Assembly: GCA_030762175.1 (NCBI GenBank)
Contig: CM060843.1
Location: forward strand, 24,805,001-24,869,000
Origin: Metallyticus violacea
Taxonomy: Eukaryota; Arthropoda; Insecta; Mantodea; Metallyticidae
Direction: 5' to 3'
DNA length: 64,000 nt
This document shows, piece by piece, positions 32,269 to 45,269 of the stretch; positions within the stretch are counted from its first letter, which is position 1; each line of letters begins with the position of its first letter. Position numbers and translations under genes: made by a program. The notes below the pieces were generated by a model that saw only the letters and a program-made list of their open reading frames with translations, did not search any database and was not told the origin of the DNA.

Positions 32269-35200
32269 TTGCGAACTGCTAGTGCGATACTGAACTAGAA
32301 AGCGTGGCTGTTTACATTATACATGTGCATTTCGCTACGGATATTCGACATAACTGCATAGTGATGTACATTTTGAATTCATTTCCATTAATAAAACTAC
32401 TATATTGTCATTTTAGGAGTCTTCGTGATGCAGTGCGACGAAAAACGGCTCATTTGAGATAAGGAAAGCATAACATCCTCTGTGTTCTCCAGATCTTGCT
32501 CCCTAACTGTTCAAGAAAGACAAAAATGGGACAGAGGTTTGTTTCGGCCTAATTCTAATACTTATTTATAATATATTTTTCTAATTTGCGACCCGCTCTC
32601 TGCGGAAAGTGGCCAAAAATGGACTGCAAAAACTGTTTCAAAAAGTGAAGAACTCCGAAATAGTGTGTCACTGCCCAAGGGGCCTACTCTGTGTAAACGA
32701 TTTTATTTCCTCTGTACTAAAAGTTTGTACACATGTTTGGTTTCTTTTCGACTCTACTAGTACGATCGAGCAACAAGATTTCACAGCGGCACTGGGAGAA
32801 ATTAGAGAGTAATAGACATTTTAAACGTCATTATGAGAGGCATTAAAACTCTAATCTTAAAATACTGTGATTCTATTGAGATCGCTTGGGAAATAGATGA
32901 AAGAACTGGGTGTGAACTTTAAATACGTTACAATGAATATAAAACTGAGAAAATATATGCCTTTCTTAAAGGATGATTAAACTGGAAAGTTATAAATGCT
33001 TCCCTTTAAAGTAATGAAATAAAGCATGCACTACGCTGAGAGGATTTACTGGTGCATAAGGTTGCTTCACAGCGACAGAGAAGATAACACCAGAAAGGGG
33101 GTCGTCTGCTAGTACTACGCAGAAAGAGACAGAACGATACTAAGCTACACTTGGTTTCTACCACCTTCTATCACGAATTTAACAAGTCATAACGGTTAAA
33201 CAATTAAATGTTTATAAAAATTGTTCGTAACATTAAATTCATAAATATGTTATATAGATTTAATACTGAGTCCCTTTTATTTATTTCACATGCAATTCTT
33301 TGCACATCTCGAAATCCTGTACACGAGGCTGCGTCTTCTGAAGTGTGACAACATCACATTCCTCCTCCTCCTGTCGTTCATTTCACGTGGTCTACAGTCA
33401 TTCCAAATGTTGTCATAAATAAATTCTGTATCAAGTGGGAAATGTCATTCCCAGCTTCAATAATGTGTCATTTTTAATTGGCGATGTCAGTAGATTACAG
33501 ATACTGCACTTTTTCAATATGTTTGGATATAATAGCAGATCTGGCCGCCTATTACATGGATATGTTCCAAACTCTCGCGATCAGATTGCCCTCTACCTTG
33601 AAATCGTGAAAAATAAAGCAGAGTTCTTTAAAGCAATGTGGTTCAACGGTTTTTCGGTCACGGACCATGTTTTTTTTCTCAAGAATGTATCCAGGGTCAC
33701 CCTTACATTTTAAAATGATAATAAAAATATAATCATTATTAATATTATTAAAACGATTACTACGGTCTTAAAAATACAATCACTAATTCATAATATATTT
33801 GTTGCATACATATTCGTTCGAAATACTTGGAACGTATGATTAATACATAGCAAGACAACTGTAACATGTTTTAATCTCACCACGCAGTGCTGTCTCCAAA
33901 TTAACACGCGCAAAATAATAATCGAAGATACAATAGAAGATTTTAGAAATAGCTGTAGTTTCTAATCCCGCAATTAATTGTCAAACTTTCCACTTCTGCG
34001 GATATTCACTTTGATACTGAGGTGAACTTGCGCTGGAATCCTGGGCATTGCTCCCTAGAGGTCGCAGCCAAAAAGTTCCAGGAGATAGGAGACATTTTGG
34101 GTTCTTAACCGAAACTTTTGGGAGCTTATTTCCTTGTGACCCAGGGTTTTTTAAAGGATTGTTATAAAGATATGTTAATTTGTTATGATTTAACAATTTA
34201 ATGGGAAAAAATAAGCATTCTCTTGAAAAACTTTTGCTATGTTTATTTATTGCATTTTATGGGCGTTTTTAAAGAAACGTGACTGGTGTTCTTTAAAGTT
34301 TTCTTAGTTTCATGTTGTTTGTATTTTGTATGAATTGTTGCCAGTTGAGATATGTATGTACATTTATGCAGCCCGGTTTAACGTGTTTCTTTGGTGTCCC
34401 ATTTTATATAAATGCTTAGTTGGATGGATCTTACGTTTTTGGAGTAATGCTTGCAAGCTTAAGTTTCGAGAATTATAAGTAAACTACTATTAAATATTTA
34501 CTGTTTTCATGAAATTCTTTATATGTAAAAAAATTTAAGGATTATTATTTTATGGCGCAATTTAACATAATTGTCTTGTTTTCTTTAATTAGAAATTATT
34601 TGTAATGGAAGGGAAATGAAAAGTGTTTTCTTAAACAACCCTATCTTCCAATTGAACTAACTACACACTTTCACAGTTTCTTTGGGGTTTTATAATTCTT
34701 TTCACAAGCCATAACTTGATCGCGATTATAAATAACACTACTTCACTAGTAGCTATGTGGTCATATGAGCGTGGTTGCAAATTATTAAAATAAAAGTCAC
34801 ACGCTAGAAAGTGAAGCCTGAAGAGTGGTTATTAAATACTAAAGTATAATGCTACAAATTAGAAGAGAATTTCAGAGCTTTTTAACACAATAAACAGTCT
34901 ACTGTTTGTCATCAGTAGAGTCCTACGTTTGGCCACTTTGGATACAAGTTAAATGTTTCTCAGCCTTAAAATCTTCGCTTTGAGCAGAGAGCATTGTGAA
35001 TTAAAACAGCGCAACCTACAATGAAAGCGAGTCTCTTCTACTACCTACAGGAGTTTGCCGCCAAGCAATACTCCATTCACAGATACACTATTGTGAATTG
35101 CTTGAAGCTTCTAAGTGACCAAATGCAGGGCTCTAGTCATCAGTTAATACCGTTACAGCATGACAGACCTTGTGCATTCGCCCACCATTATCGTAATTAT

Positions 35201-36127
35201 AGCGGAAGAATTCCCCAGATTCCAATGAAGGTTCTGTTTCTGAAGCTGAATATCTACAGAGATCTAAATAAAGGTGAATTGAAACTGTTGTCTTCGTATA
35301 AACGAAATTTACCTAGCACTACGGAATCCTGTTGATTCAAGCACATAATACATGAATAGAATTCTCCACCCTCATGTTTTGATCAGAATCAAAGTAGCGT
35401 GAGATAAATAATGAGAAGTCTATCAAAATTTTGTCTTTATTGTAAACTCCACACTCCAGGTTAAGAGCATCCTCTTCTCCTGCCAAATTGTAGTATGAAA
35501 TGAATGATAAATATTTTTAAATGCATTATAATCTAGAAAGAGCAGCAATTATAAATTTGCGACGGAAAATAAACAGTTGTATTTTTTGAGATTATTATTT
35601 ATATATCTGACGTAAATTAGAATTCATTACATAACTATTTTAATCCATTCTAAAACACTTTTAAAGTACTGTTTAGATGGATACTGCCGATTACAATTTT
35701 TTTACCTTGAACTGTGAGTGAAACCTGCTAATATAGCAACCCACATTTACTGAACACATTATAAGGTTGCACCCCGGCGAATCCTGTTTACTATGCCATA
35801 CATTTGCTTGAGCCTTGTTTTATCCAGCAGAGAAAACAAAATAGATATATATCCTTCTTTATCGATCGCCAGCCGCATGGCAACTACCAGGGAAAACGAG
35901 GTACAAACACATGGTATGAAATCTTTCAAATATATCAACGCAAATGTCTTTTTGTTTGGTGCCACCATATCGATCTGTTTATGTTTTATAAGTTCACTTC
36001 TGTCAAATGTATAAGTCAGTTCCATGTAAACTCTTTAAGCCAATGAAGGAGAGTATTGATATTTGATTGACCAATGACAACCAAATTACACTGATAGTAA
36101 ACAGTATGGCGCTCAAAAGTGAATAAG
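32269..36127. other. long stretch without a supported gene
   Basis: Near 32465-32510 one frame reads HPLCSPDLAP, which resembles the third catalytic block of a mariner transposase; it is too short to call. The frames at 33435-33713, 35021-35335 and 35759-36025 lack domains, and two of them overlap frames on the other strand. The rest is AT-rich. Bases 36115-36127 are the left target-site duplication of the next SINE. Confidence 0.4.
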
Positions 36128-36421
36128 TCGGTCCTGGTGGTGTAGTGGTTACCATACTTGCCTCTTATACCCAAAACGCGGGTTCGAACCCGGCCAGGAC
36201 CGATGGATTTTTTTCGGGCGTAAAAATCCTAAGTATGGCTTCCTTCGGAAGGGAAGTAAAGCCGTGGGTCCCGTGTCGTACATTTGCGGCACGAAAAAGA
36301 ACCTCAAGCCTGAAAGAGAGGCCTCTGAGCAAAATTTGTCGACCGTTTCACGCCCTGAGTTGAATGGGACGCTGATGACCTGAGCTGTTAAAGAGCGTCC
36401 TTAAATAAATTAATAAAAAAA
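36128..36421 (+). mobile_element. SINE-A, best-preserved copy
   Basis: The head can fold as a cloverleaf: GGTCCTGG at the start pairs with CCAGGACC at its end. The A box lies in GGTGGTGTAGTGGTTACC and the B box is CGGGTTCGAACCC. The body and A-rich tail are complete. The flanks AAAAGTGAATAAG at 36115-36127 and 36422-36434 form a perfect 13-base target-site duplication, so this looks like one of the younger insertions. The conserved parts suit transcription by RNA polymerase III; movement would need a LINE enzyme. Confidence 0.96.
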
Positions 36422-36749
36422 AAAAGTGAATAAGCGATACTTTTTTCCTCCTAAATAATTTTTATCCCATAATCTCTGCTTCAATTCGATTATTGAAAGA
36501 GAAAAACGAAATCTATACAATTTATTATAATAAATTAACAACCTACTTATTATGAATAAAAGTAGTTCGCAAAGATATTAAATATGCTTAATTATAGATG
36601 AATAATGATAGAGTTCATAATAAATTGTTGTTATAACTTCAAATTTTCGGTTGTCTTTATTCCAAGGAGGCTTTCATTGCTATCATTTTTGCTTCGATTA
36701 TTTCCCTCGAACTTATTAATACCATTAAAATTACAACCCTCGTGCGTGA
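36422..36749. other. no recognised feature
   Basis: AT-rich spacer that starts with the right target-site duplication of the SINE. Confidence 0.4.
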
Positions 36750-37018
36750 TGATAATAGCTAAGCGGAAATGTCTGTCTTCGGTTGTTTGACGGGGCCGTT
36801 GGGATCCTTCACGGCTGTGTGTTCGTTCTACTGTATCCACTGATCTTATATTCATTTCGCTCTGGATACATATTGTCCTACACGAGCAAAACTTCTTGGA
36901 ATGACATTCCTGGCACTCTCGGTATGCCGCAATTCTCCCTTGGTTAAATTCAGACACCTTGCTGACGAATTTTCGACGAGATATACTCGTTCCTTCTGCG
37001 AAAACGTGGGATCGGTTT
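36750..37018 (-). pseudogene. Tc1-like transposase DNA-binding region, copy 1
   Basis: The minus strand reads KVSEFNQGRIAAYRECQECH, then SVDTVERTHSREGSQRPRQT, then TEDRHFRLA. Tc1-like proteins have this order: a FDRGRI start, a helix-turn-helix, an R-W linker and TTDREDRHLVRMA. About 90 residues of the paired-like DNA-binding domain are present and the catalytic half is missing. The stretch matches 62028-62305 base for base in many places, including ACTCTCGGTATGCC and AATTCTCCCTTG. It is either a truncated Tc1 copy or a deletion derivative. Confidence 0.75.
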
Positions 37019-38751
37019 AATGCACCTCTTATCGGCGTTGCAATTTTAACGGTTAACAGGACATGACTTCTGATTTTCGTTTATTTTTCTCTAACGTATT
37101 ACAATAGCCTGAAATGTTTTTTTAGCTGTGCAACAAAATAAAAAGGCCACAATCGTTCTTCGGAAATAATCTTGCCGAACACAATGCTTAACAGCTAATA
37201 AGTTTTCCCCAGTTAACTTTATTTTCTCTTTTATATGTTTTTTTTTTTTTTTTTTTTTTTTTGGTTATTGTGAGATAATAATAAGTTCGATAAAGTCTCA
37301 TGACAACACATAATTAAATTACAGGAAAATAATCAGAACTGATTATATTATAGCATGAAATTAAGGAATGCATTTTTTCTTATAAAAATGTGTTATGAAT
37401 CTCAATATATGTTAATGTTAAATACTGCGTCTTTACTTTTGGAAAAAAAAAATATGTAAAAGCGATTGGCGTAAAATAAATTACAACAAATTCACCAAGA
37501 ATTTTAATTACAAATTATTCGTGGCTAACGCAAAATAAATACGGATGCTGTCTTTATAATAGACACACAGAGTGAATAAACTTCTAGCCGATTGGCTGTT
37601 GATTTTATTGTCAGGCGCTACTTGCTGAGGAAATTAACGATATGCATTTAGCGAAATGTGAACACCTGACAACTTCTCTACACTTAACTTAACAGCAGAG
37701 TAGAACTAACATTAATTAAAAATAAGAAAACGTTACCTTTAATTGTGTGAAATGTTCATGAAGACGGAGAGTCTTCTTTTTGGAATCAGGCCATTCATCT
37801 CTCTTCCAATATTTTTGAAGCACTTAGATATTCCCCGCCGTTATTTATTCAAATGGTTCCCTCCTATAAAAAAAAGAAGATAATGAGAAGGTTGGGAATG
37901 CCATTGCAGTTTATGTTAATGAGATCAACGTTTTCTGCTTAATTCATACTTTTACTCAAATGCTCAAAGTTTCGAGTAAAACTTCTCAGCATTAACGGAG
38001 ACTTCTCAAAAAAGTGCACATGTATCCGGTCTCTCAAACCTCATAACGAGTTTTATTGTTTTCTTTTAATAATATTGTTATATTGACTTTTTTCATAAAA
38101 ATTAGTACACACTTTTATTTGGAAAGTTTTATAGTAGGTTATATCTTACTGATATTTAGAATAGAAAACAATTTTTAATTCCATTTCAGACATGTTGGGT
38201 TACTTCTTGATGTCTCTGTATACCGTTTTTCTTTTCTTTGAAGAGGGACATTTAGTGCGGTGTTTCTCTTTTCCAGACTATCATTCGGTTTCAGATATCG
38301 CTGCAGCTGAATTATTTTTTTTCTTTCATTAAATATTCAAAACGTTTACTACCATGGCAACTACAAAAATTGTGCGGCCAATGTAAATATTTGCAAATAT
38401 ATTCCTTTATTTTTATGTTATCAGTGTCCATATTTGGAAGAATTTGTAGATGGTTGCAAGTGAGGATGTAACTGATAGTGACTTTACATTTGCTTGTTGT
38501 ATGATTTCATTTATCATTTATCTTCATCAAGTAAATTTCCCCATATTTCAGTTTTAGAAGAGTTTTGTCCTACAGTTTGATTCTTTAGGCTGGACATTCC
38601 CCCTACCCTCCTCTCACGATTCTTCGTATCATGAAAGGCTCAGAAGTTTTCAATTTGAAATTGTTCTTGCCATAAACATAAAGTTTTTCTTGAGGAGTGA
38701 GTGAATGCAAAATTTCAACATTATATTTTACATTTAATTCTTCATCGACCA
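37019..38751. other. no recognised feature
   Basis: AT-rich non-coding DNA. A poly-T tract of 24 bases lies at 37239-37262 and could be the tail of a retroposed sequence on the minus strand, but no body was recognised. Confidence 0.4.
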
Positions 38752-39658
38752 GTGCCCTGTTTCACGAAGCTCGTGATCTAGTAAAACCCATCTCTATTCT
38801 AGTATTACTTGTTTATTTTACAAGTGTGTGTTTCTAGAACTTACGAGCGTAAACAGCTAGTTACTAGTGTGGCAGAGAGATGTTACCAGCCTGCGATTTT
38901 GTTTTATCAGTATTCTGTTTCACGAAATATTTGGTCTTGTAATATTCCATATTGTTAACTAATGGAATTCCGTGGAACTCGAATAGGGAATTTATATACT
39001 AGTGTATATAATTTAGGTTAGGTATTGATTATATCAATTAAGCTCGGCGCATTTTAATTATACATCTCATTAAACTTTATTTATGTAATGTGTGGTCTCA
39101 AATCCACCACCCATTCCCGTGCTTCTTGCATATCTATTTTCACCTGAAAAAATACATAGGAAATGAGCTGCTTACAACATTTTCTTGATGTTTGGTCAAA
39201 ATGTGTTTCATACATATGCGTAATCTCTCTCCGGTGTAATTAACCTCAACAATTTCACATTTCATAATTTGCGTTATTATTTTCCACATTTCGGCTTTAT
39301 CTTTCTTTGTCGGAGAATTGCACAAATAGTGTTTTTATGCTCCTTAATTAAATGCAGCATTGCTATTTTGTTTTGAATACTACATTAATTTCGATGTGAT
39401 ATATCTAATGCGATTTCTTAGCTTGAATATACGATTTACAATACATGCTGCGTAAACAAAATCGCATCAACAAACAGTCCACGGAGTAATAAATATCCCC
39501 TAAAGAGCCTTCTTGACGCTCGGATACAGTTACTGCGCTAATAATTTGGACAAGTGAATAATAACAAATTTATTGTGGAATAAATGTTCGTGAAACAGGT
39601 TTTATTAGAACTGGAATTACGGCCAAACTAGTATACTAATTATTTGTGAATCAGGCCC
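38752..39658. mobile_element. PIF/Harbinger-like element, non-autonomous
   Basis: The left end reads GCCCTGTTTCACGAAGCTCG and the reverse complement of the right end GGGCCTGATTCACAAATAAT. Ends starting GGGCCTGTTTCAC are characteristic of PIF/Harbinger elements and their MITEs. Further CTGTTTCACGAA words occur at 38928 and, inverted, at 39588-39600, so two related elements may be nested. A Myb/SANT-like protein remnant lies inside on the minus strand, but no transposase. The exact ends and the 3-base target duplication are uncertain. Confidence 0.5.
39140..39345 (-). pseudogene. Myb/SANT-like DNA-binding protein remnant
   Basis: The frame encodes MCNSPTKKDKAEMWKIITQI, then ...VNYTGERLRICMKHILTKHQ. 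The pattern K-x-E-x-W-x-x-I followed by R-x-x-x-L-x-x-x-W/C-K is that of the Myb/SANT-like (Myb_DNA-bind_5 or MADF-type) domain. PIF/Harbinger elements encode such a domain in a second protein alongside the transposase. About 60 residues are open. The usual upstream arginine-phenylalanine helix is not readable, because stops occur a short way above the start. Confidence 0.45.
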
Positions 39659-40345
39659 AGGAGATCACCGTTACGACCAGTTACTATTCCCTATTATCGC
39701 GTATGACAAAATCAGGACAGCATCAGAGACGTCAAAAATATTAAATCAATATTCTCTTCATCTGCACCCTGGAACCACTTCTGTGTCTGTCCATCAAATC
39801 AGGATCGGCGTCTTTTATTACATAGCTATTTACGTTATAACTGAAAACTTAAATTGGAAAAAGAAGTGAGAAAAAAAAAGTGGTTTAATCACAGGTTTGG
39901 CACTACGAAAGGAACTACATAACTAAAAATATGCTCAAAATTATACGTAAAGACAATCGACTACAATTTAAAGATACTTAATTAAAAGTACCACTCACAG
40001 CAATTAGTGGGAAAGACGCCGAGGAATGAAAATTGTGATTTCAATCAGTGCTGCCATAAATTAACTTCAAAATTCACAGAGACCGATGTTTCGGTTTAAG
40101 GGTTAGAATAGAACATGAAACGCAATAAAATGACCTACGTTCTAAAATATTATTTATTTATTATCTGTGTGAGCGAAATGCATTATAATGTAGAGTACTT
40201 TATGAAATAGTCACTAAAATAAAAAACATTTTTAAGAATAAACTTCGAACTGTAGAGGAAATTAAAGTAAACATTGGGACAGAAATCGAAAGAATTGCGG
40301 AAGCAGAGTTATTGCGAGTTTTCATTGAAAGATCAGAAATACGTA
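39659..40345. other. no recognised feature
   Basis: AT-rich, with only chance open frames. Confidence 0.4.
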
Positions 40346-40473
40346 CTAAACTTAGGCCTGGAATGTTTCCTTCTTTAAAAAATATCCTTTCCCAATTTAT
40401 CATTTCATTTCATGTATCATCAATGTCCACTGCCTTTGGTGCCTCAGTAGATAAAATGGGCTTAAAACGCTAT
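40346..40473 (+). mobile_element. SINE-B 3' fragment
   Basis: From CTAAACTTAGGCCTGGAATG to the tail ATAAAATGGGCTTAAAACGC this follows the last 130 bases of the copy at 44346, including CATGTATCATCAATGTCCAC and GGTGCCTCAGTAG. The head and first half are absent. Confidence 0.88.
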
Positions 40474-40533
40474 TAAAAATTATCAAAGTTATGCCAGAAA
40501 AAATGCTAAGGGAGCTTGTCCTTGATTGTCAAC

Positions 40534-40803
40534 CGAGGGGGTGGCTCAGGAGGAAACGCCGGGATTCACATTCAGGAAATCTCAACCCGGATTCGAATCC
40601 TGGCCTTGGGCGATCACTTAGGCGAATACTGGGATGAATTTTTTCTTACTTCCCGCTCTCCGTTGGTTCTGTTACAGGGTCGAAAGCATTAGAGCGAGGC
40701 GTAATGTGACTTTCGCTTTCTGTCCCGGGGTATCCCTCACCATGACGACCCATTGGGAACGTAGGCATTAACAGCCAACCGTGTGTAAGGCTCTTCCCCA
40801 AAC
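40534..40803 (+). mobile_element. SINE-C copy
   Basis: The head is CGAGGGGGTGGCTCAGGAGG with B box CCGGATTCGAATCC. The body contains TTGGTTCTGTTACAGGGTCG and a shortened central block. The tail GGGAACGTAGGCATTAACAG is followed by a TGTGTAAGGC that corresponds to TGAGCAAGGC in other copies. Confidence 0.8.
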
Positions 40804-42510
40804 AGTACAATGCAATACCTTGACCACCTCGCTCGGCTTACATCCAGTACGGACGCAGGCCGTGTACTGTCATACTATGCAAATGCATATCTGGGCAATG
40901 TTTATACATGTTTTCAAGTTGAATCATTTCAAAGTGGAGTTTTGAAAACTTTAGCATTTAAGATTTCAAAGTCTTGTCAAATCATTATGTTTAACAGTGT
41001 TTCTGATTCAAGAAAGGTTATCAACTTTTTATTTTAATATTTTTTCCATCTTTTTATGAATAAATTTATAAAAGCTGTAATACAGAAAGAACAAACATCT
41101 TTATTTAATACATAGAACGTTTCTCGTTATTATATTAACAAAATATTGGGGACTCTATTACAAAAAGCCTTTATGGTGTGAACTCTGCAAAGTAACTGCT
41201 GAAGTTTTCCAATATCTGTGCAAATCAAGCGATCAATATGATCAATACGCCACAAAAGCGAATATAAAGGGGAAAGTTAAATGTTTGTAGCGAGCACATT
41301 AGTGTACCAATAGAAAATCAATGTTTTCCCTTCAAATTACGGGCTTATTTACAGTCCTTTCGGAATTAGTTCATATATGAAGACTAAAAACGGGATTGGT
41401 AGTTAAAGGGTGTCAAAACCTGTTAAAACAGTGGCTGTAACACACAAAGAAATAAATTCATTTATCGATGAAAGCATTAACCTTTTAAACCTTGCTAGTT
41501 CATCCCTTGGCATACAGGAAAAAAAAAAAAAAAAGACAAAATAGACCAAAGAAAATATTTTGCTACATACGACCAATCCGCTACCTCGAAAGACACACAA
41601 TACCGAAACGGACACCTCTTTACGGTCTAATGATCAAGAGTGTTCCGTTAGTAATTCACAATCAACATACGCAGTTCGCTTTCGGAGTGGGAGAGGGGGC
41701 ACAATCTCATCCCTCCGTTTCGAAGGCAACAATTCCATTAAGCGGATAATATGTTCATCAACAATGCTGTCCTGTAAACAGGGTATATGCAGTAATGAGA
41801 TTTACCGACTCTGCTTCACATTCGAAAGCTTTCGACAGGGAAATACAATTCTCATGAATTTTTAACGTGGTTAATTTGTTTCATTTGACATGCCATACGT
41901 GCTGCTTGAACGGGATGATTGTAGAGCAATTCGCTTGTCTCTGATGCGTATTTTTTGCTACGTGGGTGTTCACTGATTGATGAATTTGGAAAGGGAGTTC
42001 GGCATTGAACTTTTTTGCAGACTTCTCTCCAATTATATAGATTTTTGCTCATATAGTTCGCAGTCGTTCTCTATACCATAAGATGATTACTTTTTGGCAT
42101 TGTTTAATATTTCATTTTTAATTTAGAATTTTACAGCTAATTTTTTTATGCTAATACTTCAAATCATCAGTTCTGTCTTTGGCACCGAAAAGTTTCCGCC
42201 GATCGATATTTCCGTGTTCATTTCATAGTTATTGCCACTTCAGCACGGTGACGTCACCTGAAACTTAATTTTATTGCCTATTACGTGCCTTGCCTAAACG
42301 CTTGAAAGGTTATTACTTTGGTTCGACGAGGACTTTGTCTTTTTCTTCTGAAATCGTACAGTGGCAGGACGTAGGTAAGAAGTTCCCATGGGGAAATGAA
42401 ATTGTTTCGGAAAATCTTTAGAAATTGAAAGTGGAGCTTCATGGTGGCCTAGATTTGGCTTTATTGTATAGTTTGTTTTGTTTTATTTTAAAGGTAAATT
42501 GTATAAATAA
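40804..42510. other. no supported gene
   Basis: The frame at 40810-41037 starts in the SINE tail and has no domain. Overlapping frames near 41403-41865 on both strands are unconvincing. One TGACGTCA palindrome occurs at 42249-42256. A poly-A run lies at 41518-41535. Confidence 0.4.
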
Positions 42511-42540
42511 TTTTTATTTATTTATTTATTTATTTATTTG
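42511..42540. repeat. (ATTT)n microsatellite
   Basis: About seven tandem TTTA units are visible. Confidence 0.9.
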
Positions 42541-43838
42541 CCAAATGTTCAGCTAATGTTATAATATGCAGTCAGAGTAGTCACGGGGCTGTTCTGAGGA
42601 AACGAATTTTTACAAGAGTTTTCAAGAGTGTTGGACTTGCTTTTTATTTACTTAAGGATGTTGCAAAAATCGGCTATTATAAGAGGAAGGTATATTTTGC
42701 AATCCAGTAATAGGGTAATTTTCTTTTTATTTTTATTGTGAAAAATATTCGCAGTATATGCTCCTTGTAATTTATTCTACGCAATACGCAATTGTTTCAT
42801 GTACAAAACCCAAACTTAATTTGTTCAGGTTATCGTAATATACGACACTTGCATTCAAGCTGATTAGGAAATGTTCAATACATTTTGTTAATGTTGCCAA
42901 ATCCTTACTTTCTTTTAACAATCACACAACAACACGATTCCATGAATTCCCTAGGCAGCAAAGGTTTCACTATCATAATTATTCATTTCTTTTAGTTGCT
43001 ATTGCACCATTGTCTTCAATTCCAAAGGTTCTTCTCCATCACTCGTTGCTCCTCTTTTTCCTCCTTTCGGAAGTTTCCTGTAATAAATTGGTTCAGGCCA
43101 GCTCTCTTCTTTTCAGCTTTATGATACCAAAAACTATTTTAATCTCCCTTCTCTCCTCTACATAAATTCTATATGATATCTTCATTCCCTATGTATTAAA
43201 ATGACAAGTTAAGGAAATAACCAATAATAATATGCAAAGTTTCCATTTCCTGAATGCTTTTAATAAATCTGACGATTGCCAGCCAATTTAATACAAGTCT
43301 AACGAGTAAAATAGCTACTTCCGCGCTTGTACTGTTGAAAATTATCATAAGAAATAAGCAAACGAGGGTTGGAAGCTTACTAACGGAAATTATTTACTTT
43401 ATATGGGCAGAAAATAATGCGTTTTTAAATTCTACAACATAAACTTCGAAGGAGGTTTAAGGTAACACTTATTTATTGATAGCTCAAACAATGCGGGTTA
43501 CTTCCTGAAGAATGTCTTTAAACAGTCCCATGAATTGGTGTTTCCTTCAATCAAGTCGAAGTGACAGGGACTTAAGTCATGGGAGTATGGTGAATTATAA
43601 AGTACTAACTAGGGAAATAAACAAAGCAACCTCTATTGCGCTGCACGCGCTAAAGAATGTTATGCAAAATCAAAGCATGTCACTTATTGTGTAATACTAC
43701 ACATTGATGTTCTGACCTGGGAATGCATCGAGTGTGAGTACAATACATTAGATCCCGCTAACAACAGACTTTGATCCACTCCTCATTACGCAGGCGCATG
43801 GAGCAGAGTACATCTGCTCTAAGGTATGCAACCAATGT
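42541..43838. other. no recognised feature
   Basis: AT-rich DNA. Open frames at 43254-43442 and 43512-43694 have no recognisable domain. Confidence 0.4.
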
Positions 43839-44240
43839 GTCCGAGCGGGGTGGTAGTGGCGATTATGTTTGGCAATCGCATTCGGAGGTCCTGGGTTCAA
43901 ATCCTTTTGGGCCATTCATTTTGACTTTGGGTTTTCCCTGGTCGCTTTGGTGAATTCTAGGATTGATCTTTCCTTTCTCTCCTCTGTCCTATTTCATCTC
44001 ATTTCATTTTGCTGGCTCTGCTACAGGGTTGAAAGTGTCAGATGGTGTTGTGTGTGGTGTGACGGTGGTTTGCACTTTAGAGGAAGGGTTTGCCGGCGTC
44101 GTGGTGTTTTATATGAAAACATGTTAGGGACATGTCTGTGCCTTCCCACCCGGTGTCTCCTTGCCTTATCCCGGCATTCCGGAGGTGCCCCTATAGGAGG
44201 CGTAGACACGAACGGCCAGCCGTTGAGCAAGGCAGAAGTA
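43839..44240 (+). mobile_element. SINE-C copy with variant head
   Basis: The head GTCCGAGCGGGGTGGTAGTG and B box GGGTTCAAATCC are followed by GGCTCTGCTACAGGGTTGAA, a GACGGTGGTTTGCACTTTAG block and the tail GGAGGCGTAGACACGAACGG with TGAGCAAGGC. The body matches the copy at 29131, while the head and the first 100 bases differ more. The 167-codon frame 43869-44372 is a SINE artefact. Confidence 0.8.
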
Positions 44241-44345
44241 CCGAAAAGTTATCCTCTGTGCCTAACAATCCGATTCAATATGTTTCTGATTCCGTTGCTA
44301 GACATCTTTACAGCAATGTTGCCTCTGTATTATTTTAGAACGTCC

Positions 44346-44626
44346 ACCGCCATGGGTGGCCGAAGTCGTTAAGGCACGGACTCGTGAGCGGGAGGTCTGC
44401 GGTTCGAATTCTGCCAGGACCGTCCTCCCTGACTGAGGTTTTTTATAGGTTTTCCTCAGTCCTCAAACGGCAAATACCGGGGAGGTACCCTAAACTTAGG
44501 CCTGGAACGATTCCTTCCTTAAAAAAATCATTTTCCAATACATAATTTCATCTCATGTATCATCAGTGTTCACCGCCTGTGGTGCCTCAGTAGTAAAAAC
44601 GGGCTTAAACCACCATTCAATATATA
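44346..44626 (+). mobile_element. SINE-B, full-length reference copy
   Basis: The head ACCGCCATGGGTGGCCGAAG, with GTCGTTAAGGCACGGACTCG, resembles a class II tRNA (serine- or leucine-type). The B box is GCGGTTCGAATTC. The body runs through TTTTCCTCAGTCCTC, GGGGAGGTACCCTAAACTTA and TGGTGCCTCAGTAG to a GGGCTTAAAC end. A 10-base duplication TAGAACGTCC flanks it at 44336-44345 and 44627-44636. Confidence 0.93.
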
Positions 44627-44636
44627 TAGAACGTCC

Positions 44637-45137
44637 TTTTTAACAATAAAGCAAAAGCGTAATTAAACTGTAACAATATATGTCGATGACAGAGTCGTAA
44701 AATTTAAGTCATGGAATGCCATAAAACTACGTCAGATACAAGATATGTCTTACACGAATAAAAAGACCCTTTTCCTTAAAACAATGTTTAAACTTTGTAA
44801 TTTTGTCTTCCGTTTCACTGCATTAACTACGTGCATTCATCTGCAAACACTAACTTTGTATAACACATTGTTTACCACTTTCAAATCAATATAACCCTAT
44901 TTATAAACATTCTTTCTTGGATATAGCACTATTACGCAAATTTTCGTGTAAATATATTTACAATTTATTTAGCACATGTTCCGTTTTCTATATTCAATTA
45001 AATCCACATGTACAATAGTTTTAAAAAACAATGGACAGGCTTTTGGTTGTTATAAATGTAAAGGCGGCTCATTCTTTTGTAGCTTTATTTTAAATTGCAT
45101 ATAATAATACTCCGAAAAACCATACATTTGCAGCCTT

Positions 45138-45176
<39 letters not shown>

Positions 45177-45269
45177 TCATATTTTTTGTTTCAATCTAAC
45201 TCGTGTGTTGTGCACGGCAGACGATGAAATTCTCGCCTAAATGTTCTCAAGGCAGAAGTTTGATGCATT
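44637..45269. other. AT-rich spacer with an (AAT)n microsatellite
   Basis: About thirteen AAT units lie at 45140-45177. Nothing else was recognised. Confidence 0.6.

Noticed and set aside
43869..44372. 167-codon plus-strand frame as a gene
   Set aside because: It runs through a SINE-C and into a SINE-B, with overlapping frames on both strands.
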